A stretch of DNA of 64,000 nt from contig JAQQWL010000005.1 in NCBI GenBank assembly GCA_038363925.1, positions 682,001-746,000 on the forward strand, written 5' to 3'. A program made the position numbers and the translations under genes. The notes under the pieces were generated by a model. That model ran no database searches. It saw only the letters and a list, made by a program, of their open reading frames with translations, and was not told the DNA's origin. The stretch comes from Apiospora phragmitis (Eukaryota; Ascomycota; Sordariomycetes; Amphisphaeriales; Apiosporaceae). Shown here piece after piece: positions 21,591-33,950 of the stretch; position 1 is the stretch's first letter, and each line of letters starts with the position of its first letter.

Positions 21591-22243
21591 ATGCCGGCGA
21601 GGGCTTGTAGACCTATCAAGCCTAGACCGGTAGGTTTAGTTGCGCCAAAAGTGCAGGGTATACAGAAACCAAAAAGGATATTGACCAAACTTGCCTGTAA
21701 TAACTGCCGCAAGAAGAAAGTAAAGGTAGGCGAGCCGCCTTCTTCGCATTCACAGGCCAACCTTACTTACCCTGTCAGTGTGATGGTGGTCAACCGAAAT
21801 GTGAACCGTGTGAAGACCAAGACCATTGCGTTTACGAAGAGAAGAATATACAGACGCAGATACGAGGACTTTAAGGGAAGAACAAATAGCTCGAGCGTCG
21901 AATAGTCATGCTTGAGTCGTTCATTAAGTTACGGGTTTCAGCTACCCTACAGAGGGAACTCGGCATATAGCCAGAGCAGCAGTCGATAGGCTCCATGACT
22001 GAGGAAGCCCTCTGCACAGAGCAGCCGACTGACACCGTCCTTCGGCCCAACCTACCAGCTGATCAATGGCTCGCTTCACCTTCGCAGCGTTTGACAGATC
22101 AGTCGCCCGTCCGATCTGACCTTGAAGCGGTATCATTAGAAGATCTAGAGGACACCTCTGCGCAAACGGCACCGTATCTTTACGGGCTCTGTCCTTATGG
22201 ATGTGATCAGCCCATGGTAGGAAGCTCCCTTGTATCTTCCTAA
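21591..22243 (+). pseudogene. Zn2Cys6 transcription factor fragment
   Basis: This is the N-terminal part of a fungal zinc-cluster regulator. After the ATG at 21591 comes LACNNCRKKKVK. A 53-base intron (21726-21778, GTAGGC to CAG) joins it to CDGGQPKCEPCEDQDHCVYE, giving the six cysteines of a Zn2Cys6 binuclear cluster. An in-frame TAA follows at 21878-21880. In another frame the expected linker and coiled coil continue (ERRIVMLESFIKLRVSATLQ, then a hydrophilic stretch to TAA at 22241-22243), with further stops. The middle-homology (fungal_trans) domain is absent. The gene is therefore truncated and frameshifted. Confidence 0.7.
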
Positions 22244-22299
22244 CGTCAGCCCTTATAGATGGAGCTAACGGACCACATAAGTGATCGATGACACGAACG

Positions 22300-24480
22300 G
22301 CCATTCATGGCGTTGTGCAATGCCCTGTCCGCACCCGGGCTGTCGGGAATGGGGAGGAGAGATAGGGAGGGGATAAAGAAAGGGGGGCGGGCTGGGAATG
22401 AACAAGGGACAGGAAAGGGATGCTTGCAGGTCGATGAGACGGCTTGGGTATGGTTTGTTGACCGTTAAAACCTTAGGAAATCCATGTCCTCCGAACCTAT
22501 TGCGGCAGCGGGAATGACGAGGATAGCAGTTTAGCAAGAACGGCAGCGAGATAAGGACTTAGGATTAGAATATATTGCTACTTTTCCTGCACGTTGAACG
22601 AGCTCGCTATCCTTTCATGCTTTGGCGGCTAATCCAGACCGTACCTCCCCGCGGCACCCCCTTAGTTGCGATTAACTTCGTCTTATGATTTTTATCTCGG
22701 TTTTATTGGGTGTACTAAACAAGCGATGGTTTATTATATGGTAATCCAGACCTTGCGGATACCCTTAACTAACATATGGTTAGAGCTAATCTGCGGGTGG
22801 TGCCGACGACGATAACTACGTAGGTGTTAGATTTTACTCTCTTCCACGATTTCTGGTTAGAGGGAGGTTAAGGAATTGGTGGAGATTATATACCGACGGA
22901 ATTTGTATTTTTCGGGAAAAATGCGTGGGCAGATCGGACAGACAATTGAAAATATCGTTTTCGGGGCCCGTATACGCCAGGTCCTGCGACTACGAGATAA
23001 TATGCCGTGTGGAATATCCAGAGGTTTATTGTTAGAATGTTTTTCCTCGAGATGGCTAAGCCGTGTTAGTATCGAAAAGAAGATCATTTTACGGTAGGTA
23101 TATACTCCTCGAGATCTTTATCCGATGGAAAAGCCTTATTGCTAACATAGTAGGGGCAGTAAGGCAGGCGCGGTCTAAAGCGATGCAGACCCCCTTTTTT
23201 GTGATTATATAGGTTTTTAAATGACTTGAAACCTCGCCGGCAGCTAGACTTTCTATATTAGTACAGTCGCTTTACAGTCGCTAAAGCCCCTTTACCGTGT
23301 AATGGTTTATGTTTCGTAACTCGAGAGGCCGTGTAAGTCCGTCCGTAACCAGGGTAATTATAGTAATACATTTCTAGGAAACATCGGCCTTCTTGAGTCT
23401 GGTGGAATAATAGTGAGTTGGCCCGGTAATATCTACCCATCTCTTGGTAGTAGGCAAGCTGTATGTTAATTAGTACTGGCCGTGGTCTTGTTGCTTCGGC
23501 ATGGACTTATATAGTTAAGTTCTTTATGCTTTTCGTATCGAAGACATTAATGTTTATCCCTATAGTAATAAAACTTTGGGCAGGAGATATTACTTTTATA
23601 GCGATGGCCGAACTCATAGTATAAAACTTTCTTTAAGCCGAAACACTTGTCCTCTTTATCGGACGCTTGTATGCTAGACTGACAGATTAAAGGCATCGTG
23701 ACATGGCCAGGGCAAGTGACTTTAGGGGGAGAGAGGACGAGTGGGAGGAAAGGGGGAATAAGGAAGGGGAGCGAGACAGCAAGTATTTATATCTATCACT
23801 ATCGACCAGGACGAAGCCCTACCTAACTATTGCCCCTAGCTCTGTTCATCCGTGACCGTCTAGCAAAGAAAAGCAATCTGCCGTACACCAGGCAGTAAGC
23901 ACCTAAAGCTATTGCCCCTTTGCTCGTTAAGACGAGAAAGGAGGCTTCTTCCCTGTGCGCTGATCGAAACTACTAAAGACTGGTACACTTTGTTCTCTTG
24001 CCCCCTTTACCCCTTATCTACCACTAGGCTCCCTGGCGCTCTTTCTGGGGATATCGGAGCCTAGTCCCTATCTTAGCAGACGCCGGCATCTAATAATAAA
24101 GCTGCTTGCGAGACAGGCTAATCTCGCGAACGTAACGATCTACTGGGTTCTAATGCGGCGCTCCGCCAAAGTTCAAGTTAGTAATAGCTGAGGTAGTACG
24201 ATCTCTATGTGAATTTATTATGGCCAATACAATTAGATGTATCATCTCTTGTCTAGCCCCTGCTGAGCGGCTTAGCTTTACTGGGTCTCAGGTCGGAGAA
24301 GGCATGTCCGGTCGGCCGTAGATGCCCCAGCGAGGATTAGCAAGGCAGATTCACAGCTACGCACGCACCGGCAGCCGCCTGGATGTAGATAGTCAACCTC
24401 GTCCCTGCTTAAAAAGGCTAACGTGCCAAGCTAGGCTACCCGTCGTAGACTGGCATCCAGCTTAAGACGGAAAACATGGC
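22300..24480. other. No supported gene; partly AT-rich
   Basis: 22560-23690 is AT-rich and stop-rich, probably a RIP-mutated repeat. Short G-rich tracts lie at 22350-22400 and 23725-23770. No coding evidence on either strand. Confidence 0.45.
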
Positions 24481-26262
24481 TGTTAACGTGGTAGTACATA
24501 GTTGTTGAGTAAAGCGGAAATCTGTGGAACAGCATTGGCTCTAGCCGAAGCCTGGCCATTGACTCGCAGATACTTGGCAGAATGCTCGCGTAGTGGCATG
24601 CGAAAGTGTCTGGTGTTGAAAGCGAAGAGCGAACGGTGTATGAAAAGCAGCCAGGGGAAGCATCGCAGTCGTCCGCAGGCGCGCTGCGCCAGCCACGGAG
24701 GTCGGAGGCACGGATTCGTGACTGCAGAGGAAGGTACGTCTTGGGACTGTAGTCGTCGCATCCCCTGTCGTGTTACGACGCTCGTAAAGGGATCACTTGC
24801 CAACCCGGCTATAAGGGCAGTCTGCCCAATTGGTCCCAGCAAATATCCGAAGTTCGTATGTTCTCTTGAATTTGGGGCCACCAAGCCGACAAGTCGCAGC
24901 TCCCCGTCCTGTACCTCCCCTGAATAACTCAGCTCGGCAGCCCCGGCTGGAAGACACGCCCCGTCCAAGCAGGTGCAACACCGACGCGTCTTTAGCCATT
25001 GCTTGGACTTCTGCCTGTTCTCAAGGGCTATGGGGCCCGTCAGGAGGTGAGGGTGCAAGGTTGCAAGGTTGCATCACTGCCAACGAGGAAGCAAGGACGA
25101 TGCCCTGGTATCCCCTTGTCAAGTGGCTAACTCGTACGATCCAGGATGGTCCTCGGCATGGCGGCACACATAACCGGTTTCGAGTCAAGGATAAACCTTC
25201 TCTCGCATCGCGTAGGTTGGAGGGTCGAAGGAGCCGAGGCGACGTATGGGAAGTCGGAGGGTCTGAGACGAAGGGATTGGGATGACTCGGGTGCTGTTCA
25301 TATAACGTGCGGACTGCCAGCGTCGAGCTGGCAGGGTGGTTAGCCCACCACCGACGCTTATTCGTTCTGTACACACAAGCATCGTCTGTACACCAGCATC
25401 CAGATGAGGTAGTGCTGGGTTGTCGTGAACGAAGTCGTGTAGCTTGTAGGCATCGATGGAGGGGCTGGTGATGCACGGTGCTATCGAATGGAGCGAGGTG
25501 ATCAACGAGGATCCAGCCAACCTTTCTCGGCGCCGCGACTGTCGAAGCCCATGTCTTGAGAACCTTGCGTAGCGTATCGTCAGAGAGCGCGCGACGAAAT
25601 CAGTCGATCGGTCTCTTTGGCCGCGAGAAACCCGGGTTTCCCACTTCCAAGCTGTCCTCATCTACCGTCGAGGTGGCACTGCTTGCCCTTGGATGGTTCG
25701 TCCGCTCTCGCTTCCAGCAGCATACGGGATCCTCGCCGATGAACATCCAGCTGCAAGCCATCCTAGACCTGCGAGCGCATCGGCATGGCAGACAAGCAGC
25801 GGAGCGAAAGTGGGACACGAGTCGAGGCAGATATCGTCATGCATTCAGGCAGCTGTAGGACAGGTGTGTGCAGTAGAACCAGGTTGGTGCCACTCTGGGG
25901 TTGTTTGCTGTATTGCCGGTTACATATTTGGTACTGTCTGTTGTGGCGCTGTGGCGGTCGATCGAGGACGGTGGGAGATCGGTTCACCCTTCGTGCTCGT
26001 TCGAGCGACATTGGCAGAGACTCTTCGGTTCCTCGTCGAGCGGAGGGGGTTCGGAGTTGCGATCTGCATTCACGGGGATGCTACCTCCTCGGTACGCGCT
26101 CAGCACTGCAGTGGACACGCGTACGAGGCGGCTCGGTACATCGACACAAAAGATGGTACAACAGGGATGTTGAAGGGGCTAGGTTCTGTGGGATCGATGC
26201 ACCATTGCTGACGATGGTTGATGCTTCACCTTGAAAGGCCAGTCTCCAATCATTTCCCGCTT
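24481..26262. other. GC-balanced region with overlapping unassigned ORFs
   Basis: Long ORFs overlap on both strands (for example minus 24483-25058, minus 25185-25661, plus 25693-26211). None has a recognisable motif, convincing initiation context or splice structure, and the products have the uneven composition of chance ORFs. I cannot support a gene here, although the composition suggests former or non-coding transcribed sequence rather than RIP debris. Confidence 0.35.
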
Positions 26263-26455
26263 GGCCAGCGCTAGGTGGGAAATACAATTAGTGGAACGAT
26301 GCGCGAAGCGAATTCTACGAGGTGGGGCGTGGCACAGCGTTCTGGCCCACCGACTCATTATCTGTCAGCTCCTGGCGTCTCGTTTCCTCCCTTACTTTCT
26401 CTTCTTTCGCATCCGCTACATCACCATGCTACACCCACCTCCACACACAATCCCA
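26263..26455 (+). repeat. Dispersed upstream repeat, copy 1
   Basis: About 190 bases starting GGCCAGCGCTAGGTGGGAAA match 40113-40315 with scattered differences. Shared blocks include GTGGAACGATGCGC, GGGGCGTGGCACAG, ATTATCTGTCAGCT and CTTTCGCATCCGCTAC. It lies 525 bases before the ATG of the coiled-coil gene at 26980. Confidence 0.75.
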
Positions 26456-26662
26456 TTTCCCTATATGTTACCTTGCCCTCCCACGATGGCTTTTCCTCTC
26501 ACAAAGGATTCCGTGTTTACTTCATCAATCCCCACTCCTGTTATCCGGCGTCCTGGTCGTTCTACAAGTGCAGGTGCTCTGTAATTCTCCTCTGTCAACC
26601 ACACTGGATTCCTCCAAGTCCGTTCTGGGCATCATTGGTCGCTGGTCTGCAACGCTGTTGGC

Positions 26663-26838
26663 GTAGGATTCGGATCACGCTGGAACTCGCCTTTGCCAAA
26701 GAACAGTCACCCACGTACCTGGTCATACTACTATACTCAGCAGTGCTGGGGTAGGATCGGGACCACGCTGGAACTCGCCTTTGCCAAAGAACAGTCACCC
26801 ACGTTCCTGATCGTCTACTACAGCAGCTTGCAATCCGG
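26663..26838 (+). repeat. 88-base tandem duplication
   Basis: Two head-to-tail units begin GTAGGAT at 26663 and 26751. They share CACGCTGGAACTCGCCTTTG and CCAAAGAACAGTCACCCACG and diverge in their last 30 bases. They lie upstream of the gene at 26980, perhaps in its promoter or leader. Confidence 0.75.
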
Positions 26839-26979
26839 CACCTCTTGTCACTACAACATCTGGATGCCACCAAGCCTGGTTACAACGCAGCAGGAGACGG
26901 AAATCAGCACGTGCAGATTACGGTGCGTATCACCTGGACGCTTACTATTTGCTTTATATAGGTACTATGCGAGCGAGAA

Positions 26980-28424
26980 ATGCCAGTCGAAGTCGACACC
27001 GTTGACCTAGCACCTGGGGTGCGGTTCACGCAATCAGTCGTCGCTGTCTGCGATAATCAGGATGAAAGGGCCGCTATGAATGACATCGAGCCCATGAGGA
27101 CCTTCAAGTTCTACGCGAACTACAATCCCAAAGCCACGGTTCTATTCAGGTTATCAATTGCCTTTTCCAAGGAGGAGACTCTCTACTTGGAACTCACACC
27201 CAGTGTCATCGAGTCTCTGGAGAAGAATACCTGTGACGAGCAGGACGACAACCGCCCGCGATGCTTCGATACCATTAAGCGTCTTCTTAACGGCCATACT
27301 TCCTTCACGCGCCTTCAGTTTCACCTTCGCAGTCCCGGCCGGTTTATTGTGCCGAGCAAGTTTGATCGCAGCCGCCTCGCCGACGGGACAAACCCTACTT
27401 CGGCGTTGATTATCTATTTGGCCGCAGCCTCGACTTTCTCCCTTTACATGCCACAAAATGCCCTCCCGAAGACGAAATGCGATACTTTCCTCGAGGCGGT
27501 TAAAACCTCGTCGGCTATGACGGAGGGCAGCTCTCTGGCATCGGAACGAATGACGGATCTTCGAACGATATACAATGGCAAAGGCGGTGAACTGCTTAGC
27601 ATTGAAGACCAAGATTGCCTTCGACGTTCGATATCTGGGGGAGTTGTTCCTACTATTGCTGCCGACCTCCTAAGCTACGTGCGCCCCCCTGATTACCCCA
27701 TTGAGGAGCAGAATTCTCTGCTGCTCCCGTCATCCCAGGAGTCAACAGCGTCCAAGTCGGATGATGCTACCGTCGCCGTCCCCACTCCACCACCGTACAG
27801 GTCCAGTTACGAAAAACATGGCTCTGAAAAGCCGGGTGATGCGGAAGGTATGCATGAGTAATCTGTATTCACCGTGTCTGATCTACGGTACCTTTGTCAC
27901 ACCTCTGCTAATCATCACTCACAGGTCGATCAGGACATCTGAACAAGCGTTACCGGAGCAGTGACAATGAACACAACAAGCTTTCGAAGAGAAGGGTATT
28001 AGATACACAGTCAATGTTTACGATCACGAGCCTCGGTCCAGTTGAATCTACGATTAGAGCCCTCCAAGAACGAATCGAAAAGGTCGAAGCTGAGAGGAAA
28101 CGGACAGAGGCCAAACTAGAGAGTAGGATTGAAGAGCTTGAAGCCCAGGTGGAGGAACAGCAGAACGAAATTGCCATGCTACAGAAGGACCATGAAGGTG
28201 TCAAGTATGATCAAGAACGAACGGCAGACGATGTTGACACTTTGTGTACGAAAGTGGATGAGCTGGCGCAGGATCATGATACGCTGAAGGAAAGCTGGGT
28301 GGAATCAGGGAAAGAGTCCCTGCGGGACGACATTTATGAATTGATTAAGCAGTGCTCGCAAGAAAGCGCCGACAGCTTCCTCGCTGGAATAAAAAAACAA
28401 ATGCGGAGAGCCCTTGAGGATTAG
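26980..28424 (+). CDS. Unknown two-exon coiled-coil protein
   Basis: Exons 26980-27847 and 27925-28424, with a 77-base GT-AG intron, join in phase to 455 residues with no stops. Residues 1-170 are mixed alpha/beta (FKFYANYNPKATVLFRLSIA, LIIYLAAASTFSLYMPQNAL). Then come a Pro-rich PTPPPYRSSYE segment, a basic stretch (NKLSKRR) and a strong coiled coil (ALQERIEKVEAERKR and a following Glu/Lys heptad run). I do not recognise a named domain. Similar proteins with a variable N-terminal part, a PPPY-like linker, a basic motif and a C-terminal coiled coil are common, unnamed accessory proteins in ascomycetes. The region at 41020-42389 is a decayed paralogue with the same order of parts, and both follow the same dispersed repeat. 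The basic motif suggests a nuclear location; that is inference. Confidence 0.75.
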
Positions 28425-29086
28425 GCTTTGCCTTCATCTTTCGTCTGTAATCCTGATCTTTCAGATTTTACTCAAGCCAGACGAACGTAAAAATGTATGA
28501 CCAAGATTAGCATGGAAGGATCGAGGAGTGTTCACTATTTTGGAATGCCCAGTACATGCAACCAGAACAAGTCTGGGCTACTATATATTCTTCGAGAGTT
28601 TGCCTTTCATAGATTCCATGTTGATCCGCCTTCCTTGCTCATTCCGTGCTGGGTTATTACGTGGAAGTCTAGGAGGGCCGTATTGCCACCACTTACGCTA
28701 GATCGACATCGAGATAGGACACTTCGGCAGATAGCGACTGCCACACCAAACCCCCCCTATTGATAGTGAATGTGAATGAGCTACGCATTCATCGGCCGAA
28801 ATCGTTTACTAGATCGTTAGTTCGATAGATGAGTCTCTGGGTACTTGGAATCATCTGTTCTGCTACTCTACTCAAACACCCTTTCGAGTCATGTTGGGCC
28901 GATTCGGCTACATGACTCTGTATGGCACTGGCTCGGACAATTCACGATAGTGATTGCACCACCTGATCTTGTCTATCCTAGGGTTGTACCAGTCTTTGAT
29001 GCTGCAGCTGCAGCACCGTAGACTAAGACAACCCCAACCGAAGGACAACAATCTGATGTAGCCGTACTGTGAACCATCCCGTCGCA
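28425..29086. other. No supported gene
   Basis: Short ORFs only (for example plus 28497-28763), without recognisable motifs. Confidence 0.4.
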
Positions 29087-29535
29087 ATGCTTCGTCAAGT
29101 ATGAGTCTCTGCCGGCCCGCCATGGCTCTTCAAAGGTTTGCTGACCTCGGCATAGGAAACCGCGCAATGCGCGATCGAAGCGAGCCCTGGAAAAGCGAGC
29201 CCCCAAGATCGTGGGAAACCCCAAGACTGCCCTTTTTCTCTGATACGTAAGTCGTCTGCGAGCAGACCTCATCCGTACATGCCGCGTGTGTGGTGCACTT
29301 GGGCTAAAAGGAATGTAGACGACGTGCTCGGAAGTTTGCCAGAATGCGCTCCGTACGCCTTTCGCAAAGCGCTTCACCAAGAAGAATAACATCCATCCTT
29401 TCACAGACCCGGCCAGTCTGGAGTTCTTCTCAAAACGGAACAACTGCAGCATGTTTGTCTTTGCCTCGAGCTCCAAGAAGCGGCCTCACACTTTGACCTT
29501 GGGAAGGACATTTGGCTATAAGATCCTCGACATAA
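29087..29535 (+). pseudogene. RPF2: RPF2 (ribosome production factor 2) 5' fragment
   Basis: This is a truncated copy of RPF2, a Brix-domain protein that works with Rrs1 to bring 5S RNP into pre-60S ribosomes. The ATG at 29087 gives MLRQ before a GTATGA donor. After an acceptor at 29154-29155 the frame reads KPRNARSKRALEKRAPKIVG and NPKTALFL, then TGA at 29241-29243 where Arg is expected. An intron (29247-29318) leads to TTCSEVCQNAL, PFAKRFTKKNNIHPF, SLEFFSKRNNCSMFVFAS, KKRPHTLTLGRTFGYK and ILDI. It breaks at the next GTACGT donor, 43 bases from the tail of a convergent pseudogene. A few residues between QNAL and PFAKR are missing compared with the family, and the first splice is out of phase by about two bases. 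It covers roughly the first third of a protein of about 300 residues. An intact RPF2 must exist elsewhere, because the gene is essential in yeast. Confidence 0.8.
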
Positions 29536-29577
29536 TGTACGTGATTGTCCCTCGGTTTTGTTTCACCACTAACCTAT

Positions 29578-32500
29578 TCATGCCCAAACTTTGATGAAAT
29601 TCTGATCGAACTCCAGACGCACCATTTCGAAAGCCCTGTATACATTGAACAAAGAGTTGCCTTCCCCGTTGGGCCAGCTCCGTGGTTCAGCCTTGCCCTC
29701 ATCATTAGCCTGTTCCACTAATGACTGGTCGCTGTTGGCACCTGGTTGAACTTCTGCTGCACTAGACTCTTCGAGATCGTCGCCTGCACCACACACATTC
29801 AACATAGCCTCGGCATCGTCCAAATCCGCGTGATTCAGGAAAATGGCAAGACTGGTGGTGATAGCGGCGAGAATGAGTGAGAAGTCTTTCAGGCGAAACC
29901 ATAAGTCGCCGCGCTTGACGCCATTGGCACGAATCAGCGCTTCGTAGTCGCCGTGTTTGAAGAAGTCATACAAGTACGCGTTCCACGGCACGCCGCTTGT
30001 CTCATTCGGTGCGATGGGGATATACGGGATGCCAGAGTCGTCGAGGAACACGCCATCGCGGACCGCGTCACAGAGCTCGCGGACTGTGGCGAAGTCGTCA
30101 GTGAAGCCTGACAGCGACGCAAATGGGGACCGAATTTTGGTCTCTTTCGAGCCAGGGCAACGCGTCTGCCACAGAATGTGGGTGATAAGAAGCGTTCACT
30201 TCGAGTTTGGTCAAAGGTAGGCGATTGTCCGGGACCTCGGCTAGATGCTGAGACACGTATGTCGCGACGTAGTTCTTGAATGTGTGCAGTGTCTCCGCAT
30301 TATGCTTCTCCAACATGCGGGCAGCAGACTTGGGAAGATCAGGAGCAGGACAACGGATGTCGATGGGCGGACAATGTTTTTAAGCCAAGCTTGGTTCTCA
30401 TACTTGTCGCATGGAAACCGGCAGAACAGATGTGCCAGAACGAGAACGATCTCTTCCAGGACGACCTTCTGGCGGGAGGTGCTTTGGCTCATGCCAGAAC
30501 AGAGTTGGTGGAAATAGCCTTCTTTGAGTAGGCAATGCAGTGCAAAGACGGCATTCTCGGTAAAGTAGAGATGGCTGATGAGACCGTCGAAGTTCAGAGG
30601 CACCCCTTTTTCGGAAAGGAGTTGTTGTCGGCGCAAGTAGTCGATGGAGAATCTCAGATGATGGTTGATGGACATCTGCTCTTTGGGGCCACCCAGGTAG
30701 AGACGAGTTTTGTGAAGCTCCGATCCATGAAAGGTCCACAGAAGTTCAATTGAAACTCCCAGGGTCTTTTGGGATCTGGTATTCCCACTATCTTGGAGCT
30801 AAATGAGAACGGCAGCCCACGCTGCGGCAAGGAGCTATCGAGCTTGTTCATGGGGAATAGGAGTGACGCTGAGAGACAAGCAAGCTGTTCTGCAATAGCA
30901 GCGGTAACTGGGTGTCGCTGCAACTCGCTGACTCTAGACCAAAGCATGCCCAGAATATTTGAGCCTATAACGTTAGCAGTGTTACCAACTCTTCCAGGCT
31001 AGAGTCGATGTCGACTCACGGTGGAAACTTGGGATCCCTTTCGACCCTTGCATTTCAACCAACAAACTGCACATGTACCGTGAGGCCTCAGTACCAACCC
31101 GGTCCAAGTGCTCTGGCGGAAGGCCGGAGAGAAACTTCCCAACGGCGAAATAGCTCTTGGCCGGAGACTCCTCTTTCTGAAACTCTTCGCACCTCGCATT
31201 CCAGAAGCTATCAATATTCTGGTTCTTGAAGCGGGGCTTTTCCATTTTCAATGCTGCTGCCGCTTCGAGTCCTCTCTCCTTCCCGCTCTTGGGCTTAGGT
31301 TTGGCCTTACGACTTGCGCTCGGCGCCTCTTTGGCAGTAGAGGATGCATTTTTGACACGACAATGATTTCGGGATGGATGATTTTCCCAGTAGCGCCAGC
31401 CAGACTGGCCGAATAGGCGATGACATTGGCCATGAGCTTCTGATTTCGTTTCCGAGTCCATCGATCTGGGGGTTTCGGGAGGTGCTTTGGGTCGATCGGC
31501 TTGGTGTGGTTATGACAATGAGTCAGGTCCGAAAATACCCTGGAAGGTGGTTCGATGTCATCCTCTGCAACAAGACTACCTTACTCAGGTACGGGTCTAG
31601 TACAGGATGACTGAAAGGTAGAACCTGGCCTAGCTGATCACCAGAAGTGGTAACCATCCGAGCGGAAGATGCAATGGGTTGGCCCAAACAGAGACTGGGC
31701 GGAAGAGCAGTGGAGGTACTAGCTTGTCGAGGAGCTCCGGTTTGACGCAGTACGTACGAAGACACATCGACTCCACTGAGGGTACAGAGGACCTGAGCCA
31801 GGCGTTGGACCTCCTGGATAACCTGGGAATGCAAATGGAGGGTTGCATGACCCTTGAGAACATGCATAAACACACGTCCGTCAAAGAAATCGAAAACATC
31901 CCACTTAGCGGATGGCCATTTGCTGGTATCCCAATTCTCGAGCGTAATACAGGCAGTCTGGTAGAAGTCCCTCATTATGTCATAGTGTGGAGGGCCGAGG
32001 TCAAGCTTGAGAGCGGGCAGCGCCCTTCTCGAAAACTCGCGATATCGCAGGACGGTTAGCTGGATCAGGAGCACAGCTGCGTGTTCCATAACGATGTCCG
32101 TGACTTCGGGCAATGACGATAGGATGTTCCCAAGAGAGGAAACGGAGATGATTTCTCGCGTAGTTAATTCCATTTCAGTGCTGATCTCGGGGAGCGGCGC
32201 AACGCTATCACTTTCCACAGAGGTTTCCTGTCGTTGGGGGACTTGCTCGTCCTCGAGAGGCTTCAAGTCCCGATGAGTGTTGACAACAGACGTAAAGACC
32301 TGGGTTTGGGAAGTTGGTTTAGAATATATGGATCTTGCCTTCTGATCCTCGAAACGTACCTTGGAGCTGCGGATCTCGATATTGTCGAGAAAGCCGACAC
32401 GATATCCCAGGCCAGCCATTCGATAGCCAAGATTTTGATGGCGATGCGTCCAACAGTTGACAGAAGAAACGCTACGGCCGGCTCCAGCGAGCCGACCGTT

Positions 32501-33034
32501 CGAACACATGACAAAATGCAGAGGGTTGGCCTTCCGATGCGCCTCGAATGCGTCGCATTTAATCGATATGAGCTGAAAGCTGAGGGGGACCTGTTCGAAA
32601 GAAAGATGCTTGATCAGGATAACACGCGTGAGGAGGTACTTGCTCGCGATCTCATCCGAAACCATGGGCGGAACGCAGAGGTCTCAATAGCTGTCGAACC
32701 ATAAGACATGGAAATTTCATCCACGCTCCTTCATCTTTGATAGGATACCTTCTACGGCGTGGACCGCATGCAGGATTTGGAAGCCAGCTGGCTCATCAGA
32801 GTTAGTGGACCGGGAAAACTGGTCATATGACATGGGACAGGGGATAGACGCACTTTGGAAATCTACCCGCTCTTGTACAATGCAGTGAATCAGAAGGGCC
32901 TCCCCAATGATGGCAAATAGCTCTTTTCCGACAAAATCACCCACTATGTCAACCTTGAGTGGGCTAAGAGAATCAAACCAGGCCGTGACAAGATCAACAT
33001 CGTCACGAGCCTGATAGTACAATGGTGCTGCCAT
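29578..33034 (-). pseudogene. DDX60-like SKI2-family helicase pseudogene lacking the helicase core
   Basis: This is a relic of a very large fungal DDX60-like (SKI2-related) DExH helicase. From the ATG at 33034 the N-terminus reads VDIVGDFVGKELFAIIGEAL and FQILHAVHAVEGILSKMKER, then TGA (32717-32719). The frame resumes as YLLTRVILIKHLSFEQV, FFDGRVFMHVLKGHATLHL, VLPFSHPVLDPYL and, in another frame, NQKLMANVIAYSASLAGATG. It reaches the pre-core segment EFQLNFCGPFMDRS near 30740. Directly after, near 30715, the post-core segment begins (RLYLGGPKEQMSINHHLRFS), then VPLNFDGLISHLYFTENAVF, LLKEGYFHQLC, YVATYVSQHLAEVPDNRLPL, SGIPYIPIAPNETSGVPWNA and FDQNFIKVWA, stop 29578. No Walker A or DExH box lies between, so about 2 kb encoding the motor is gone. 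Several frame changes and stops also interrupt the rest. Confidence 0.8.
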
Positions 33035-33950
33035 TTCAGCCGTACCCGTCTACCCAGGTTGCTGTACAGGCACCAGAAAAGGGGCGCTGAAAAGAAGAAC
33101 GGCTTGATTTCTCGGTAGGGATTTTAACGTGGTAGCGTGTTGGAGATATGTGCAAGCGAGCCTTTTGTGTGATCAATTTGCGAATATGCTGTCAATCCGC
33201 CAGCCATAAAAGAAGGGGGTGCCTGAATTTTATAGTCATCGTACTGCTTTGCTTACCTCTGTACTCGCGAGCAACGGATTGATCGGCCGCCCTTATGTAA
33301 CTTGACATATGCCTTACGACGGTGTGTCTGAGCGTAAGTCGGTTGATTCATTGACATCGAATGCTGGAATGGGACAGCTGGTGCTACAACTCAACTTGAT
33401 GAAGTAGTATGGACGCAGCCAGCCATTAGCACCTCATAGTCATGGCTTGGTACTACTCACAGGGCTCATTCAGTTGGCTGGTGACAGCCCCGCGGCTAAC
33501 GCATGGCCTTTGGATGCAGACGCCTCACAAGCGTGTTCACGTAGCTCAAAGAGCTGCAGGCGGGAGCTGCCATCGACTTAGCGCTGCGGAGGACTCGTCA
33601 CAAACGCTCGGAGGCCACTCACACCAGGAAAGGGAGCAACGAGAGCGAGTGCCTCCTGTATTGAGAGGCGCAGCCCGTCGAACAGGAATGCCGGGTGAAT
33701 CAACTACCGGCAGGAGGGGCAGCGCCCCGCTCTCCTTCGCCACATGGCCTGTGCCCACTGATGCGTAGGCCACTTCTAGCTCACAGTGACAGAGCGGCTC
33801 ATGGCCATTGGAGTGAGGAGTGCGTAACAGCCTTATGCGACTGGTTAGGCACTGTTGTAAAGGGATATGATAAGAACGGGCTTCTGCGAGTGCAGGCCTC
33901 AGTCTGGTTCGATCTTTGATCAACAATTAGCTGTCCATTTCCCATCAAAA
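33035..33950. other. No supported gene
   Basis: This spans the 5' flank of the DDX60-like relic and of the 6-16-like gene, which are transcribed divergently. ORFs at 33442-33768 (plus) and 33546-33926 (minus) overlap and carry no motif. Confidence 0.4.

Noticed and set aside
24483..25058. 191-codon minus ORF considered as a gene
   Set aside because: No motif, no splice structure, and equally long ORFs on the opposite strand; chance ORFs in GC-balanced DNA.
26263..26455. Dispersed repeat considered as a tRNA-derived SINE
   Set aside because: No A-box/B-box pair or A-rich tail could be seen, and both copies lie at similar positions upstream of related genes.
29100..29476. Minus-strand ORF of 167 codons
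   Set aside because: It is antisense to the RPF2 fragment, whose exons are clear on the plus strand.
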